Positions 9,401 to 28,916 of a stretch of 64,000 nt of DNA are shown here, one piece after another. Position 1 is the stretch's first letter; each line of letters begins with the position of its first letter. A program made the position numbers and the translations under genes. Origin of the DNA: Chrysopilus asiliformis (taxonomy: Eukaryota > Arthropoda > Insecta > Diptera > Rhagionidae); contig OZ035962.1 of assembly GCA_964034945.1 (NCBI GenBank), forward strand, positions 82,977,942 to 83,041,941. Direction: 5' to 3'. The notes under the pieces were generated by a model. That model saw only the letters and a program-made list of their open reading frames with translations. It was not told the DNA's origin and searched no databases.

Positions 9401-12400
9401 CTCGAACTAACTGTGTATCGTCCAGACGCTATGACATGCCTGCGCAGACTCGGATTGCGCGGGTAAAACGGAGCAAAAAACCGCGCGTTTGGACGCCGCT
9501 TAAGGATAACGTGATTATCCTTTTCTCCAAATTTTCCGGAAAAAAATCTATTCTGGGGGTTTTTGGGGTCGCTGAATCCGAATCTGTCATTAAAAAGTCA
9601 GTAAGGATAACGGAAGGTCCTGTAAGGATAACGTGATTATCCTTTTCTCCAAATTTTCCGGAAAAAAATCTATTCTGGGGGTTTTTGAGGTCGCTGAATC
9701 CGAATCTGTCATTAAAAAGTCTGTAAGGATAACGGAAGGTCCTGCAAGGATAACGTGATTATCCTTTTCTCTAAATTTTCCGGAAAAAAATCTATTCTGG
9801 GGGTTTTTGGGGTCGCTGAATCCGAATCTGTCATTAAAAAGTCAGTAAGGATAACGGAAGGTCCTGTAAGGATAACGTGATTATCCTTTTCTCCAAATTT
9901 TCCGGAAAAAAATCTATTCTGGGGGTTTTTGGGGTCGCTGAATCCGAATCTGTCATTAAAAAGTCAGTAAGGATAACGGAAGGTCCTGTAAGGATAACGT
10001 GATTATCCTTTTCTCCAAATTTTCCGGAAAAAAATCTATTCTGGGGGTTTTTGGGGTCGCTGAATCCGAATCTGTCATTAAAAAGTCAGTAAGGATAACG
10101 GAAGGTCCTGTAAGGATAACGTGATTATCCTTTTCTCCAAATTTTCCGGAAAAAAATCTATTCTGGGGGTTTTTGAGGTCGCTGAATCCGAATCTGTCAT
10201 TAAAAAGTCTGTAAGGATAACGGAAGGTCCTGCAAGGATAACGTGATTATCCTTTTCTCTAAATTTTCCGGAAAGAAATCTATTCTGGGGGTTTTTGGGG
10301 TCGCTGAATCCGAATCTGTCATTAAAAAGTCAGTAAGGATAACGGAAGGTCCTGTAAGGATAACGTGATTATCCTTTTCTCCAAATTTTCCGGAAAAAAA
10401 TCTATTCTGGGGGTTTTTGGGGTCGCTGAATCCGAATCTGTCATTAAAAAGTCAGTAAGGATAACGGAAGGTCCTGTAAGGATAACGTGATTATCCTTTT
10501 CTCTAAATTTTCCGGAAAAAAATCTATTCTGGGGTTTTTGGGGTCGCTGAATCCGAATCTGTCATTAAAATTTTTTAAAAGCTTTTATTTAGCTCGCTAT
10601 CTTGTCTGTCAGTTTGTTTGTTTGTTCGTTTGTCGGGGTCAAATCTTGCAATCAAATTTTGACCCACTTCCACTCATCCGATTCACTTGAAATTTTGTAC
10701 ACTTATATCAGTCCGATGAGAATACAATATTTTCTCTACTTCGTCCTTGTAAGGATAAGAGAAGGTCCTGTAAGGATAACGTGATTATCCTTTTCTCCAA
10801 ATTTTCCAGAAAAAAAATCTATTCTGGGGTTTTTTGGGGTCGCTGAATCCGAATCTGTCATTAAAAAGTCTGTAAGGATAACCGAAGGTCCTGTAAGGAT
10901 AACGTGATTATCCTTTTCTCCAAATTTTCCGGAAAAAAATCTATTCTGGGGGTTTTTGGGGTCGCTGAATCCAAATCTGTCATTAAAAAGTCTGTAAGGA
11001 TAACGGAATGTCCTGTAAGGATAACGTGATTATCCTTTTTCTCAATTGTTCCGGGAAAAAATATATTCTGCGGGTTTTGGGGTTCGCTGAATACGATTCT
11101 CAAGTAAAAAAGCCTGTAAGGACATCTCAAATGTAAAGCTATATATTCGAAGACTAAAAAGAACAAAAAAAAAAAAAAAAAAATTTTTTTTTTAAAAAAA
11201 GCTTTTATTAAAAAAAATGCACTAAAAAGAAAAAAATAATTTTCTGGACGCTGTGTATCACAAATATAAAAGCTTTTAAAAAGCGAGATAAAGCATAAAA
11301 CAATAAAATAAACATTTATCTCGCTTTTTAAAAGCTTTTATATTTGTGATACACAGCGTCCAGAAAATTATTTTTTTCTTTTTAGTGCATTTTTTTAAAT
11401 AAAAGCTTTTTTTAAAAATTTTTTTTTGTTTTTTTTATAAAGAGAAATCTGCAAACACAAAAAAAAAATTAATAATTACCGGTACTTCCATAATATTCGA
11501 ACATTCTCTCCTGGCAATCGTCCTGTCGTTTGAACACATTGAACCATGGCTCACCACATGGGACTCGCTCAAACGCAAATTTGTACTCATTAAGTTTGCT
11601 GCTATTTAAAATGTTATTGAAATTTGTATTTGATGATGATGATGATGGTGTGGTTATTGTGGCGGTTGTTGTTGATTTCGATTTTGACGGTGATTTCTGT
11701 TGCTCCCCCATCCGATCCTCCTGCGGTTCTTCTGTAGCTGTCAATGGAATGTTGGTATTACTGTCTGATCTTTTCCTTCTCCAGTTTTTTCGACCGCGCG
11801 GCTGGATGGGGGCTACTGGAAACCTATTCATTGAATGCGACGAATTCCGTTTTGATAACTCATCCGATCTAATTGAGAACCGAGTTTGTAATTGCAGACC
11901 TTTTCTTTTCTTCGGGCTAACACCAATTCCGTCTACTGTCACATTACTACAATTGTTGACAGTTTGATCATCTCGCGTCGATCCATTTTGATTGCCTAAT
12001 GTCAATGATTTACGCTTGAGATTTGTTTTCTCACTTGAAGTGATTTCTGGCGAAACAGGACAGTTATCGGATGTGCTCTGTCGGTCAATATCGGTGGATA
12101 GTTCGCTAGACATCTTCTTTGGGAACATGAAATTCTCTGCTTCGCCACTGAGTAAGGATAGCTCCGTTTGGCGGATCTTCCGAAATTTGACAATAAGTGA
12201 GGTGGTCTGTTCATTGTTCTTTTCAGTAAGTGGTTCCTTCTTATCGATACTATTTGTCGGTTGCGATTCGGTTTTTGTTTCAACGACCTTGTATAGTGTC
12301 GTCGTTGGTTTGTTGGGCTTGTGTGTATCTGAACTAGCCGTCTTCCATTTGCTATCCTGTGATCTATTTTGTTTCTTTCTTTTCGAAACATCCAAAATCG

Positions 12401-15400
12401 TATCATCTGAGTTCTCTTCATCTTCCCGGGGCTCCGCATAATTGATTTTCTTTAATGATTCCCGTCTGGCACGAACAATTCCCGTCGATTCACTGGCCGC
12501 CTTACGCTCTTGCATCGTCTGTTTGCTAGTGGGCTGACGCATCTGTCGGGTCTTTCGAATATGGTTCACCCCTTCGAAATTCACACCGACTATAGAAGTT
12601 TCAATTAGCTCCTCCTTCACAATACCCTGATGATTACTATCTGAATGTGCAATATTGACGGCGTTACGTTTAGATCGTTTTGGGATGATTTCACAGGTTT
12701 GTGTATCGAATACTTTTTTATTATTGATTTTTAAAAATTTATCAACGTTGGCACTTGATTTAATGAGTGAATCTAATGCCAGAAAATTACCATCGTTCTT
12801 AACATAATTGACATGTTCATCGGTCTTTAAGTGAATTGTTAGAACATCGTATTCAACTCGACATATCTCACAGAAACCGCACTGTTTCTCAGATGATAAT
12901 TTTGGATTTTGTTTCACGCGTATCTGCTTGGAGCGATTCTTTCGCGTCATAGTCGTTTTGCTACCTTCTTGATTCGTGGTGCACAGAATTTGACGTGTTT
13001 TACTTCGACTACTTCTTATGTTGTTATCATTTGGATGGCGAAACGCTTCAGATTCAACATCTAAATTAATTTTTGGCCATTCACCTTTGAATATCTGATA
13101 GTATGGCCGATATTGTTTCTCGAATGCTTCAACTTTTATGAAATTACCCTTTAGGATATTTGTATTGGCTGATTTTTGACGATTCCTTGAATTATCTGCA
13201 CTATCAGCATAACGTGTCTTAATAAATGTGTAAACTTTATCTAAAAACTTTAGAGCGTGATCGGTATGCCAAATTGGCGTTCCCCAATTACGGGCGATTT
13301 GCTTTGGACTTTTCTGACTTATTGTTTGTTTATTATCTGCTGATTCCGTTGCTCCTTTGCGTGCTCTATGTAGCATGGCATCAGCACGACTTTTGATTTT
13401 AGGCCCGGCCTACAAAAGTAAATTCCTTTTATAAATTTTCTCACATATATTTTTTTTAATGATAGAAGATTACCTTTAACTCATTGCTGGCGGCCAAATA
13501 ACTTGGAGTACCGAATGAGACTTCCGAATAGTTCGACGCTAGTGGCGTTTGAGGAGTGGCAGGAGTTTGCGGTGAACTCACGCCGCCGGCATCTTGTTCT
13601 ATGATCTTATCGGTTATAAAATGAGTAACGTCCTTCGTTAGAAAAAATTCTATCGACTAAAATGAATAATATTTTAACATATTTTTTTTTATTTGTATAA
13701 AAATCTTGTGTTGTGAAACATCAATTGTTTTTTGTGAAAAAATGACAGACAGTGGACCGAGAAAATCGCTTATTGCTCTTTTACAGCTCTTCAAAACTCA
13801 TTCACAATCGACAGAACTGTTTAAAAGTTATGTGAAACTAAATATTTTTGCTTACATTACTGCCCTAAATTGTATTGGGAGGGAATATTTCAGATAGTCT
13901 GAGATATGAGAATTTTAAGCATGAAGTTATATAACAATACATTTTATTTAGGGCCATGGTATTGATGTAACCATATTTAACGTCAACGCGATATAAATCG
14001 TTATATAAATGTTTATTTTAAAATCACCTCTAATTTTATATGGGTTCCGGTTTTTTTTTAGATCAAAATCATTGAATTTGGTGAAGCACGAAAGGCCATC
14101 TCAAATGAATGAAGCTATTTAAAGGGCACACTTGCTGATAGAAGATTTTTACCATTTATTCATTGGAATTTTTCATGAACGATTGATCGTCTGATTGGAC
14201 ACAACTTTTTAAAATGTTTGGCTCATCATTTTTTCTTGATAAAAATATCTAATCTGTACTTCATACTTTTTTTTTATACAAAATTCACGCAATTTACGCT
14301 ATAATCCGACAAATAAAACAGTAGTCTACAAAAAATATGGAAAATATGGTACAAAATCTAAAATATCTAAATAACGGTAAAATATATCGATTTACGGTTA
14401 AAGGTAGAAACGTATGTTTCAAAAAATCGTTGGTTTGCAATAAATTCGCAAAAAACCGTTTTTTAACTTTTTAATAAAAATATCTCGGAGAATAATAAAT
14501 ATAGCGAATAACGGAAAAGTACAAAATTGTGCCAAATGCTATTTTCTTCAATTTGTTCCCTGCGGACAACCACGGAATACCCGTTAGTTTCGGATATAAT
14601 CGCAAAATCGGGAAATTTTCGAAATAACTCTTTATCTCGATAACGATTTGAGATATCGAGTTCTAGTAAAAGACAAATGTGTGGGAAAATGTATTGTTAA
14701 CAATTTAAAAAAATAATAGTTTCGGAGTTAATCGCGGAAAACAAAAAAAAAAGGGTTTTTAAAATGTTGTCATTTCACCAAAAGTTGATAGGATAGAGTC
14801 ATTCACGCTTAGTGGTCGGAAATGTGTCCGTTTTGTTCATAAAGATAGCTTAAACTATGCTTAAAAATCGCATATTTTTGTTTCCTCGGAAAGGGAGAGA
14901 TTTAAAGCGACAAACTGTCAACCAGAGATACAGCAGCACTAGTAATGAAATTTGCATTGAGACCAAAACACGACAGTGAATTTTTCTAGTCTGAATTCAG
15001 AGGGACGCAAAAACTTCCAATTGCTCTTTGCGTGAATCTTGCACAACTTCAAAAAATTCTGTAGATAGTGTAATCCGACTGATCGGATCAGTTTGCAAAG
15101 TTTAGTGTTTGGTTTTTTTTTTGACAATTTGAGCCGTGTTTTGATTTTTTCGCACCTAAAAAAAGGTTTATGTGTGAATTTAGCTAAAAAGCGATAATCA
15201 AATGTGTGCGTTATACCCGGGTTGCCATAGCGATGAAACCGATTAGTGGTAACACCATTTGTTTACAATTATTTTTTCCACTTTGAATCGTACAATAGCC
15301 AACTCGGGACAGTTTTTTCCGATTTAATTTCATGTTCGACTCCATGCCAGCCCGTTATGCATGTCAAGATAAAAATAAAAAGCCACTCAGCGGCAACAGA

Positions 15401-16073
15401 AAGAAAACTAAAGTCGAATGCACAGTAAAACAACACATGGGGAGACTTTACCAAGAACGGATCGAAGCAGTCTTTACTTCGTAGGGTATTCCACGGCAGC
15501 AGCAGCGGATCGGAAGGCGGGAAGAAGGGTCCACTTAACCAACAAACGCACGCATTCACCAGCAGGGAAGAACGCTAGCGGGGCAAGGGTGACGAAGCAA
15601 CAACAGCGAACGATTCGGTCTTCTGTCTGTCACTACACGGGAAAAGTACGAAAATGGTGGAAAAATGAACGGAGCGTTTCGTTTTTATCACAGCCGAAAC
15701 GTTGGGCGAAAATAAAATTTATATCAATCGCACTTACGCCGCCAAGCTCTTTGATTTTTGTCTCGATTTTCAGCGATACTTGATGCTTCTCGATGTCGAG
15801 GTAAAACTTAAAATTCACCAGTGGCTTCGGGCTCTTCACTACTTTGCACTTATCTGCAATCGAAATGGAACAAATTACTAAATACGAAATGGAATTATTA
15901 TTTATCGATTGGATTGCACAATATTTATTTTCCACAGAGCGACTGAAAACTGAAGGAAATCAAGTCGGCGCTGCTGTGGCAAGTAGGCTGGAATTTGGGA
16001 ATGTGTTTGGCTTACTTGATTTGCTATTATTGGCGACTCTGGACGTTTCAAAATCTTCTGGGTGGGATCTCAT
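6465..16073 (-). CDS. chif: Chiffon / DBF4-type regulatory subunit of Cdc7 kinase
   Basis: Five coding exons on the minus strand: 16073-16016, 15853-15738, 13656-13474, 13409-11480, 8074-6465 (3897 nt, about 1298 aa, phases consistent). Motif N (BRCT-like) spans exons 2-3, with KPLVNFKFYLDI and FFLTKDVTHFITDK. Motif M begins near residue 209 (FIKVEAFEKQYRPYYQIFK). Motif C is the Dbf4 zinc finger at Cys299-x2-Cys302-x9-His312-x5-His318. Motifs M and N bind and activate Cdc7 for replication origin firing. The long C-terminal part, with the exon 4/5 junction reading EYYGSTAYRKLPYEMGPLPP, resembles the extended Drosophila Chiffon, whose gene also supplies a Gcn5-linked acetyltransferase subunit (CHAT). 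Exon 1 (19 codons, MRSHPEDFETSR) rests on a good GTAAGC donor and matching phase only; the rest is strong. Confidence 0.9.
8540..8715 (+). repeat. Leader module of the satellite-bearing element, copy 1
   Basis: Starts TTTTTAAAAGCTTTTATTTA, has a TCTGTCTGT run, then a 120-bp unique phrase ending CACTACTTCGTCCTT directly before the first 122-bp monomer. The same module precedes monomers at 10567-10745 and occurs reversed at about 46085-46205, so leader and monomer belong to one transposable unit. Confidence 0.7.
8716..10566 (+). repeat. 122-bp satellite array with 4-monomer higher-order period
   Basis: Starts of the phrase GTAAGGATAACGGAAGGTCC fall at 9601, 9723, 9845, 9967, 10089, 10211, 10333 and 10455, an exact 122-bp spacing, with earlier monomers at 8716 and 8838. 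Each monomer holds an inverted pair GATAACGTGATTATCC and a TTTTCCGGAAAA palindrome. Diagnostic variants (GAGGTCGCTG, GTCTGTAAGG, TGCAAGG, CTCTAAATT) recur 488 bp apart (for example 9687 and 10175), so blocks of four monomers were duplicated. The array is broken at 8863-9500 by a Harbinger element. Confidence 0.95.
8863..9500 (-). mobile_element. Harbinger-like element with MADF/Myb-like gene remnant
   Basis: Perfect inverted ends AGCGGCGTCCAAACGCGCGG on both sides and TAA target copies at 8860-8862 and 9501-9503. Removing the element and one TAA restores an intact satellite monomer. The minus frame at 8966-9178 (70 codons: YEVLINKLKEIDK, VKKINNLRSCYFEARSCY) resembles the DNA-binding MADF/Myb-SANT protein carried by Harbinger transposons. 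It is a short piece, probably deleted; no transposase is present. Confidence 0.85.
10567..10745 (+). repeat. Leader module of the satellite-bearing element, copy 2
   Basis: A second copy of the 8540-8715 module (TTTTTTAAAAGCTTTTATTT ... CTCTACTTCGTCCTT), placed between the main array and a second short run of monomers. It implies two element copies joined end to end. Confidence 0.7.
10746..11130 (+). repeat. Second, degenerating run of the 122-bp monomer
   Basis: About three monomers (phrase starts near 10749, 10871 and 10993). The last drifts in sequence (TTGTTCCGGG, GCGGGTTTTGGGG), as expected at an array edge where homogenisation fades. Confidence 0.85.
11184..11423. repeat. Long near-perfect palindrome beside a chiffon splice donor
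   Basis: Arms of about 109 bp (11184-11292 and 11315-11423) with a 22-bp loop. They include TTTTCTGGACGCTGTGTATC and TATAAAAGCTTTTAAAAAGC and their reverse complements. The inner ends repeat the AAAAGCTTTT terminus of the satellite-bearing element, suggesting two element ends joined head-to-head. In the chiffon transcript it would form a long stem about 57 nt after the exon 4 donor. Confidence 0.85.
13657..15737. other. Chiffon intron 2 with a repeat relic
   Basis: About 14130-14890 matches, on the minus strand, the family at 27010-28155 and 61935-62775 (shared phrases around ATAACGGTAAAA, CCCGTTAGTTT, TATCTCGATAACG). The rest is AT-rich intron, with GC-richer sequence at 15420-15680 of unknown role. 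Confidence 0.5.
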
Positions 16074-16535
16074 ACCTTCCGATCACTTGATAAAATGAAA
16101 ACAACTACGAATTCTTCTGGTTAAAGTCATTTTTGCATAACGAAATTCACTCGCAAATAGCCACTCGATCGCTCCGCTTTTCGCCCTGAATATCAAGACA
16201 TGCACCGCAATAATTGTGGAAAGTTTTCACTTTACTGGCGACACGCAGCGACAACAAACTTGGGTGGATTTATTTCAGCAGTCTTTGCAAAGAAAGAAAC
16301 TCTGTGACAAGCATCGGCCATTAAAATGCACTGGACTCATCGGAACGAAAACAAATGCCCCGCGAACGATTTGTTGTGGCTTTGTTACACGATTTTTGGC
16401 ACAATCACTTGTATTTCAACTCGGTGAGAAAAAATTCAATGGCTGGCGCGAGTTTGTACGGCCGATTTTCAGTTTTTTCACTCGAAATGGAGGAATTCCT
16501 GCGACTTTTATTTATTCGCTGTGAGACATTCAACT

Positions 16536-16739
16536 TCACCACCAACTAAATTTTTCGTATAGAATGCAATGCGGTACGATGTTTGTAGGAAGGAGTTTTT
16601 CATTCGCTTCGGCTAGAGTACCATTATGGTACACAGTGTAGCTTCGAATTAGTACCCCTGGATTTTCCAACAAGCCCTGCAGCGGTATTGTGATTTTAAT
16701 CTGAAACGAGGTGGAAAACTCACTCGGGAGATTTATCGC
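16536..16739 (-). other. Unassigned protein-like open frame
   Basis: An open frame of 67 codons starts after TAG at 16742-16740, which could be a splice acceptor, and ends at TGA 16538-16536. It reads INLPSEFSTSFQIKITIPLQ early and ends NIVPHCILYEKFSWW. Amphipathic beta-like composition suggests a terminal coding exon, but no partner exon or family was recognised. It lies between the chiffon start and the PFKFB start. Chance is a real alternative. Confidence 0.25.
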
Positions 16740-16989
16740 CTATTCATTTCAATTTCACTTATGAATATGATTTGAATATGACAATATGAGAAATTTAAAT
16801 CATAAAGTTTTTTTTTACTGCTTCCAAATCTATCTGAATTTAAGCAAAGTAATTACATTTTTTGTATTAAAAACTATATAAAGCATTTTCTGCAATTTTA
16901 ATTAGTCTCGATTATTAGAACCGCTTTTGCTTTCATTTACTTCGCCCAAATAAACTCATTTTTCGATTTCACGTCCAAAATAGGTGACG

Positions 16990-17736
16990 GATTTTTCAAC
17001 ATTTTGAGGTGGGAATTCTCAAATATTATTCTCCAATATATTGTCCACTCGTTCACATGAGATGCTCACATCCTCAGCAATCTCGCGCACCGTCAATAAC
17101 GATATCATTTTATCGCATGGCCGAATTATACAAGGTCTGCTTGACAGCTCAGTTGCTTCTCGCTCTGACGTAATCGGCAAGAAATTCTTATAAGACTGAA
17201 TGGGAATTTTCCCTAATTCTCAAATCTAGCTAACATCTAGCTAAACAACTCCGTACGCACAATCAACATTACAAAGAATTTCTTGCCGATGACGTAGCAA
17301 AATGGTGACTGTCAAAAAATAACCAGCAGACCTGTATAATTCGGCCATGGTTTTATCGACCATTTTTGGCATGGTGCCCTATTTTGGACGGCCTGAATGT
17401 TCGTGTGACCGCTTTTTAATTCCGCTATCCAATATTTTTTTGTTGATATCGAATGCGCTAAATCCCCATATATCGCGCCTAATTCGGTGTTGATCTCATC
17501 GTTCGTTTTCTTTTTCCAAAACAAGTATCTATTCACTGCACGATATTTGATTTTATCCATTTTTGCAAAAATGTAAAAGTTGTTCGCTTTCAATGACTTT
17601 CAAACACAAACTAAATGACGCAGATGATTGAAAATTTGACAGAAGTAATTTGACGGATGATGGTATTAAAAGTTTGATACTTTGATACTGGTAACGCTAT
17701 CTCTTCCCTAGGCCAATTACTTTTCAACCGGCCCTC
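16990..17736 (-). mobile_element. Mariner relic, broken
   Basis: On the minus strand an ATG at 17560 begins MDKIKYRAVNRYLF followed by KTNDEINTELGAIYGD and SISTKKYWIAELKSG, the mariner N-terminal helix-turn-helix. After the nested MITE, frame pieces VREIAEDVSISCERVDNIL match the second helix-turn-helix. The 3' end on the plus strand, CCAATTACTTTTCAACCGGC followed by CCTCG and TA (17737-17738), looks like a mariner terminal repeat. The catalytic domain and the other end are missing. Confidence 0.8.
17116..17350. mobile_element. hAT-like MITE inside the mariner relic
   Basis: Inverted ends CATGGCCGAATTATAC / GTATAATTCGGCCATGG, then a shared AGACC block. It is flanked by an 8-bp direct duplication TTTTATCG (17108-17115 and 17351-17358), the length made by hAT-type transposases. 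The core also holds inverted CAAGAAATTCTT-type segments. It lies between the two helix-turn-helix coding parts of the mariner. Confidence 0.8.
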
Positions 17737-18950
17737 GTATTATAGACGTGTTTTAAATAACGAACAAAAAAAAACTTTTATCATGTCCACTGACTTATAT
17801 ACAATGGACATAGCATCCGAGCCGAAAAATGGCACTGCAGCAGATTTGACTTTGGGATTCTGTAGTCGCCAATCTAATTGTACTCGTAAACATTTTGCGT
17901 TATACAAATTTCATGTCAGTTCACCTGCAGTCATGTTCAAATTACATGAAAATTACACAGATAGTTAGTCTTTACTTGCTAAATCTAATATGCACATTTG
18001 GTTCTTCAAAAATGCGAAAAAATCAGTGCAAAACGCAAATGTTAAACTTTTTCACTTGAAAGTTAAAGTTGAGAGTCCCCTGCTGTCATTTCTGCAGCAG
18101 CCAGCTGTCATTTATGCCAAACACATATCTTGATCTTTCTTTCTCTTACCGATCGCCTTGTTTCTCACACGAGAATGAAAAATTGCCAACTCGTGTTTTA
18201 TGTGAATGACATCTGGTAGTATTTTGGCGCAAATTTATTTGAATGTGTCACGATGTGAAAAGTATAATAATAAGTTTGAAGTGCAATTTTAATTTTTTAA
18301 TTAGAATCAATTAAACATGTCCTTTGAAATAGACACGTTGGTTTTATACACTCCATTTGGCATTTTAATGAAGAATATTTCAGGAACCATTCAACATAAC
18401 CTCAAACATCAACAGATGATTTGATTAGTTGGCCACCCTATTTCTTCAAATAAGGTTGCTAACACATCCCTATGTACTCGTCAAGGTTGGTAATGGTATC
18501 AAGGGGATCCATTTTGCAAGTGAGAGTCAAAATGTGCGAAAGAGAATCTAGCTGTGTTTCGCGCTATTCGATTTCTTGGCATATTATGGGAGATTATACT
18601 TCCATTGTATATACTTCGTTGATCATGTCACATTTTTCTGAGAATTACAAACGAAAAGTTTTAAGATGTAGTTATCAAACTTTGGTACCAAAAAATAATA
18701 TTTTTCAAAATTTTTTGCCCAAAAATTGTTTTTTGCGGAAAAAAGTGTTGCCATAACTAGATTCAGAAGGTTTTGTGAATTTTCGCTTTTCACATCGTTG
18801 TTTTGCTCAAAGTTGCCGACTGGGGCTTTTTTTACCACACAATTTAGGGGGGGCATTTTGATATGGTTGGCAGCCCCGGTTTTGCTTTTAGTTTGTGTAG
18901 TCGTCCGGTCGAAGTCGCAAGTCGCAAGTTCCTGCAAATCGCGTGAGAAA

Positions 18951-28233
<9,283 letters not shown>

Positions 28234-28904
28234 AATTAAACATTTGAAAGTTTAATTCCAACTCTATCTTACCAAATGACAATGTGCATTTCATTTCTAC
28301 ACATTTTTTCTTATCTTTTTTTTAAAAATCTGAAACGTTTTAACATTTTATCTGCTCTTTGAAGTGATTATTACTGTTGACTGATCGACTTAATAAACTT
28401 ACGAAAAAGTCAGAGGTTTCAAAAAACCATTTTCAGAATCAATACATAAGATGTTCAGTTCATGTCACTGATGTTATTCACGGCATTTTAATTTCTTTTT
28501 TTTTGTTATAATTTTATACTATTTGTGCATTGCATACCAAGTTGCAGAGTAGTTTGCTGTATTTTTGGTTAAAGCAATTGACAAAACTTCTTTTACAAAA
28601 AAAAATATATAAATTTATTTAGTTCCCATCTAACCACTAACAATAAAAACTATTATCTAATATAAATTTTATGTTATGTTATCAAATAAAACAAATCATA
28701 TTTTTTCAAGCAAGTTGTTTTTATCTAAATGGAATCTTTTTGTGGTTTTTGAAAATTTCAGAAAAAGAATTGAAAAAACCTTTGTTGGTTACATAAAAAG
28801 AGTTCAACGGAAAAATTGTTAATTTCGAAACTTTATTTGGCGGAAGAAAAATGTTGTTTTGGAATTTCAAATTTAAAGGTGTGTCTCGTTATTGCCTGTC
28901 CAAG
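28234..28904. other. PFKFB 3' flank
   Basis: Contains AATAAA at 28392-28397, the likely polyadenylation signal of PFKFB. AT-rich; nothing else recognised. Confidence 0.4.
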
Positions 28905-28916
28905 AACAGTAATTTT

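Larger units (their letters stand above)
8075..11479. other. Last chiffon intron, filled by satellite and transposons
   Basis: A 3.4-kb intron between the chiffon donor (GT at 11479-11478) and acceptor (AG at 8076-8075). It holds the unique stretch 8075-8539, the satellite with its leader sequences, a Harbinger insertion and a hairpin, each listed separately. Confidence 0.8.
16740..18950. other. Spacer between divergent chiffon and PFKFB genes
   Basis: Presumed to hold both promoters. Contains a mariner relic (16990-17736) with a nested MITE. A phrase TCATGTCACATTTTTCTGAG at about 18624 recurs at 24423 inside the PFKFB gene, so it is repeat-derived. No other gene was recognised. Confidence 0.5.

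Noticed and set aside
8716..11130. Regularly spaced repeats resembling a CRISPR array
   Set aside because: Units are contiguous 122-bp monomers without unique spacers, inside an intron of a eukaryotic gene.
9436..11166. Several 60-100 codon frames in the satellite
   Set aside because: They repeat with the 122-bp monomer and exist only because it has few stops; no conserved domain.
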